A DNA stretch of 11,290 bases from Phycisphaerales bacterium (lineage in GTDB: Bacteria > Planctomycetota > Phycisphaerae > SM23-33), in NCBI GenBank assembly GCA_003171235.1, contig PMYM01000072.1, forward strand, positions 5,886 to 17,175. Direction: 5' to 3'. Of this stretch, positions 11,223 to 11,290 are shown piece by piece. The position numbers and the translations under genes were made by a program. Below the pieces are notes generated by a model. The model did no database searches, was not told the DNA's origin, and saw only the letters and a list, made by a program, of their open reading frames with translations. Position 1 is the first letter of the stretch; each line of letters begins with the position of its first letter.

Positions 11223-11290
11223 GAGTCCCTAACAAGATGCCGCGTGAGCCGCGTTGCGGCCAAAACCGTCCAGATGCAAGGAAGGCCGAC
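11223..11290. other. Right-edge non-coding sequence with a small hairpin
   Basis: GCCGC-GTT-GCGGC (11248-11260) is a 5-bp stem, and GCCGCG recurs at 11239 and 11248. No open frame with recognisable content is visible in the 68 bases before the window ends. It may belong to a further repeat or to the leader of a gene beyond the edge. Confidence 0.25.

Overview
The window is GC-rich DNA from a Gram-negative-type bacterium. Two lipid A genes (lpxD, lpxI) imply an outer membrane with lipopolysaccharide. The dense set of short palindromic intergenic repeats and the gene complement suggest Planctomycetota, perhaps Phycisphaerae, or another PVC-group lineage. That placement is an inference from general impression; no rRNA or other phylogenetic marker was tested.

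Layout from left to right. The C-terminal tail of an unknown + strand protein ends at 72. Next come a palindromic spacer and a good sigma-70-type promoter (285-313) for a 44-residue, very basic Cys/His protein at 396-530. Then gatB lies on the - strand (597-2123), followed by a repeat-rich spacer. The largest gene, also on the - strand (2456-7279), encodes one 1607-residue polypeptide. It joins both halves of an indolepyruvate-type 2-oxoacid:ferredoxin oxidoreductase (IorA plus IorB) to a GltD-like FAD/NAD(P)H module. A repeat-bearing divergent spacer separates it from larA (+, 7568-8869), a nickel-pincer 2-hydroxyacid racemase homologue. larA converges on lpxI (-, 9068-9910), with a perfect 25-bp inverted repeat between them. 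lpxD (-, 10012-11067) lies upstream of lpxI, and another repeat-filled spacer closes the window.

Functionally, lpxD and lpxI form a lipid A pair. GatB belongs to the tRNA-dependent amidotransferase, but gatA and gatC are not here. The fused oxidoreductase points to aromatic 2-oxoacid metabolism with a built-in route to NAD(P)H. The divergent larA could act on a related 2-hydroxyacid, but that is speculative.

The most unusual aspect is the traffic between repeats and coding sequence. A roughly 87-bp palindromic element sits in frame inside the oxidoreductase gene and is translated as an inter-domain linker. A different AGCTGAAA-type repeat supplies the last six codons and the stop codon of lpxD. 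Related AGCTGAAA elements occupy three of the intergenic regions. Several genes lack a clear Shine-Dalgarno site and have a -10-like box only 6-11 nt from the start codon, which suggests leaderless transcription.
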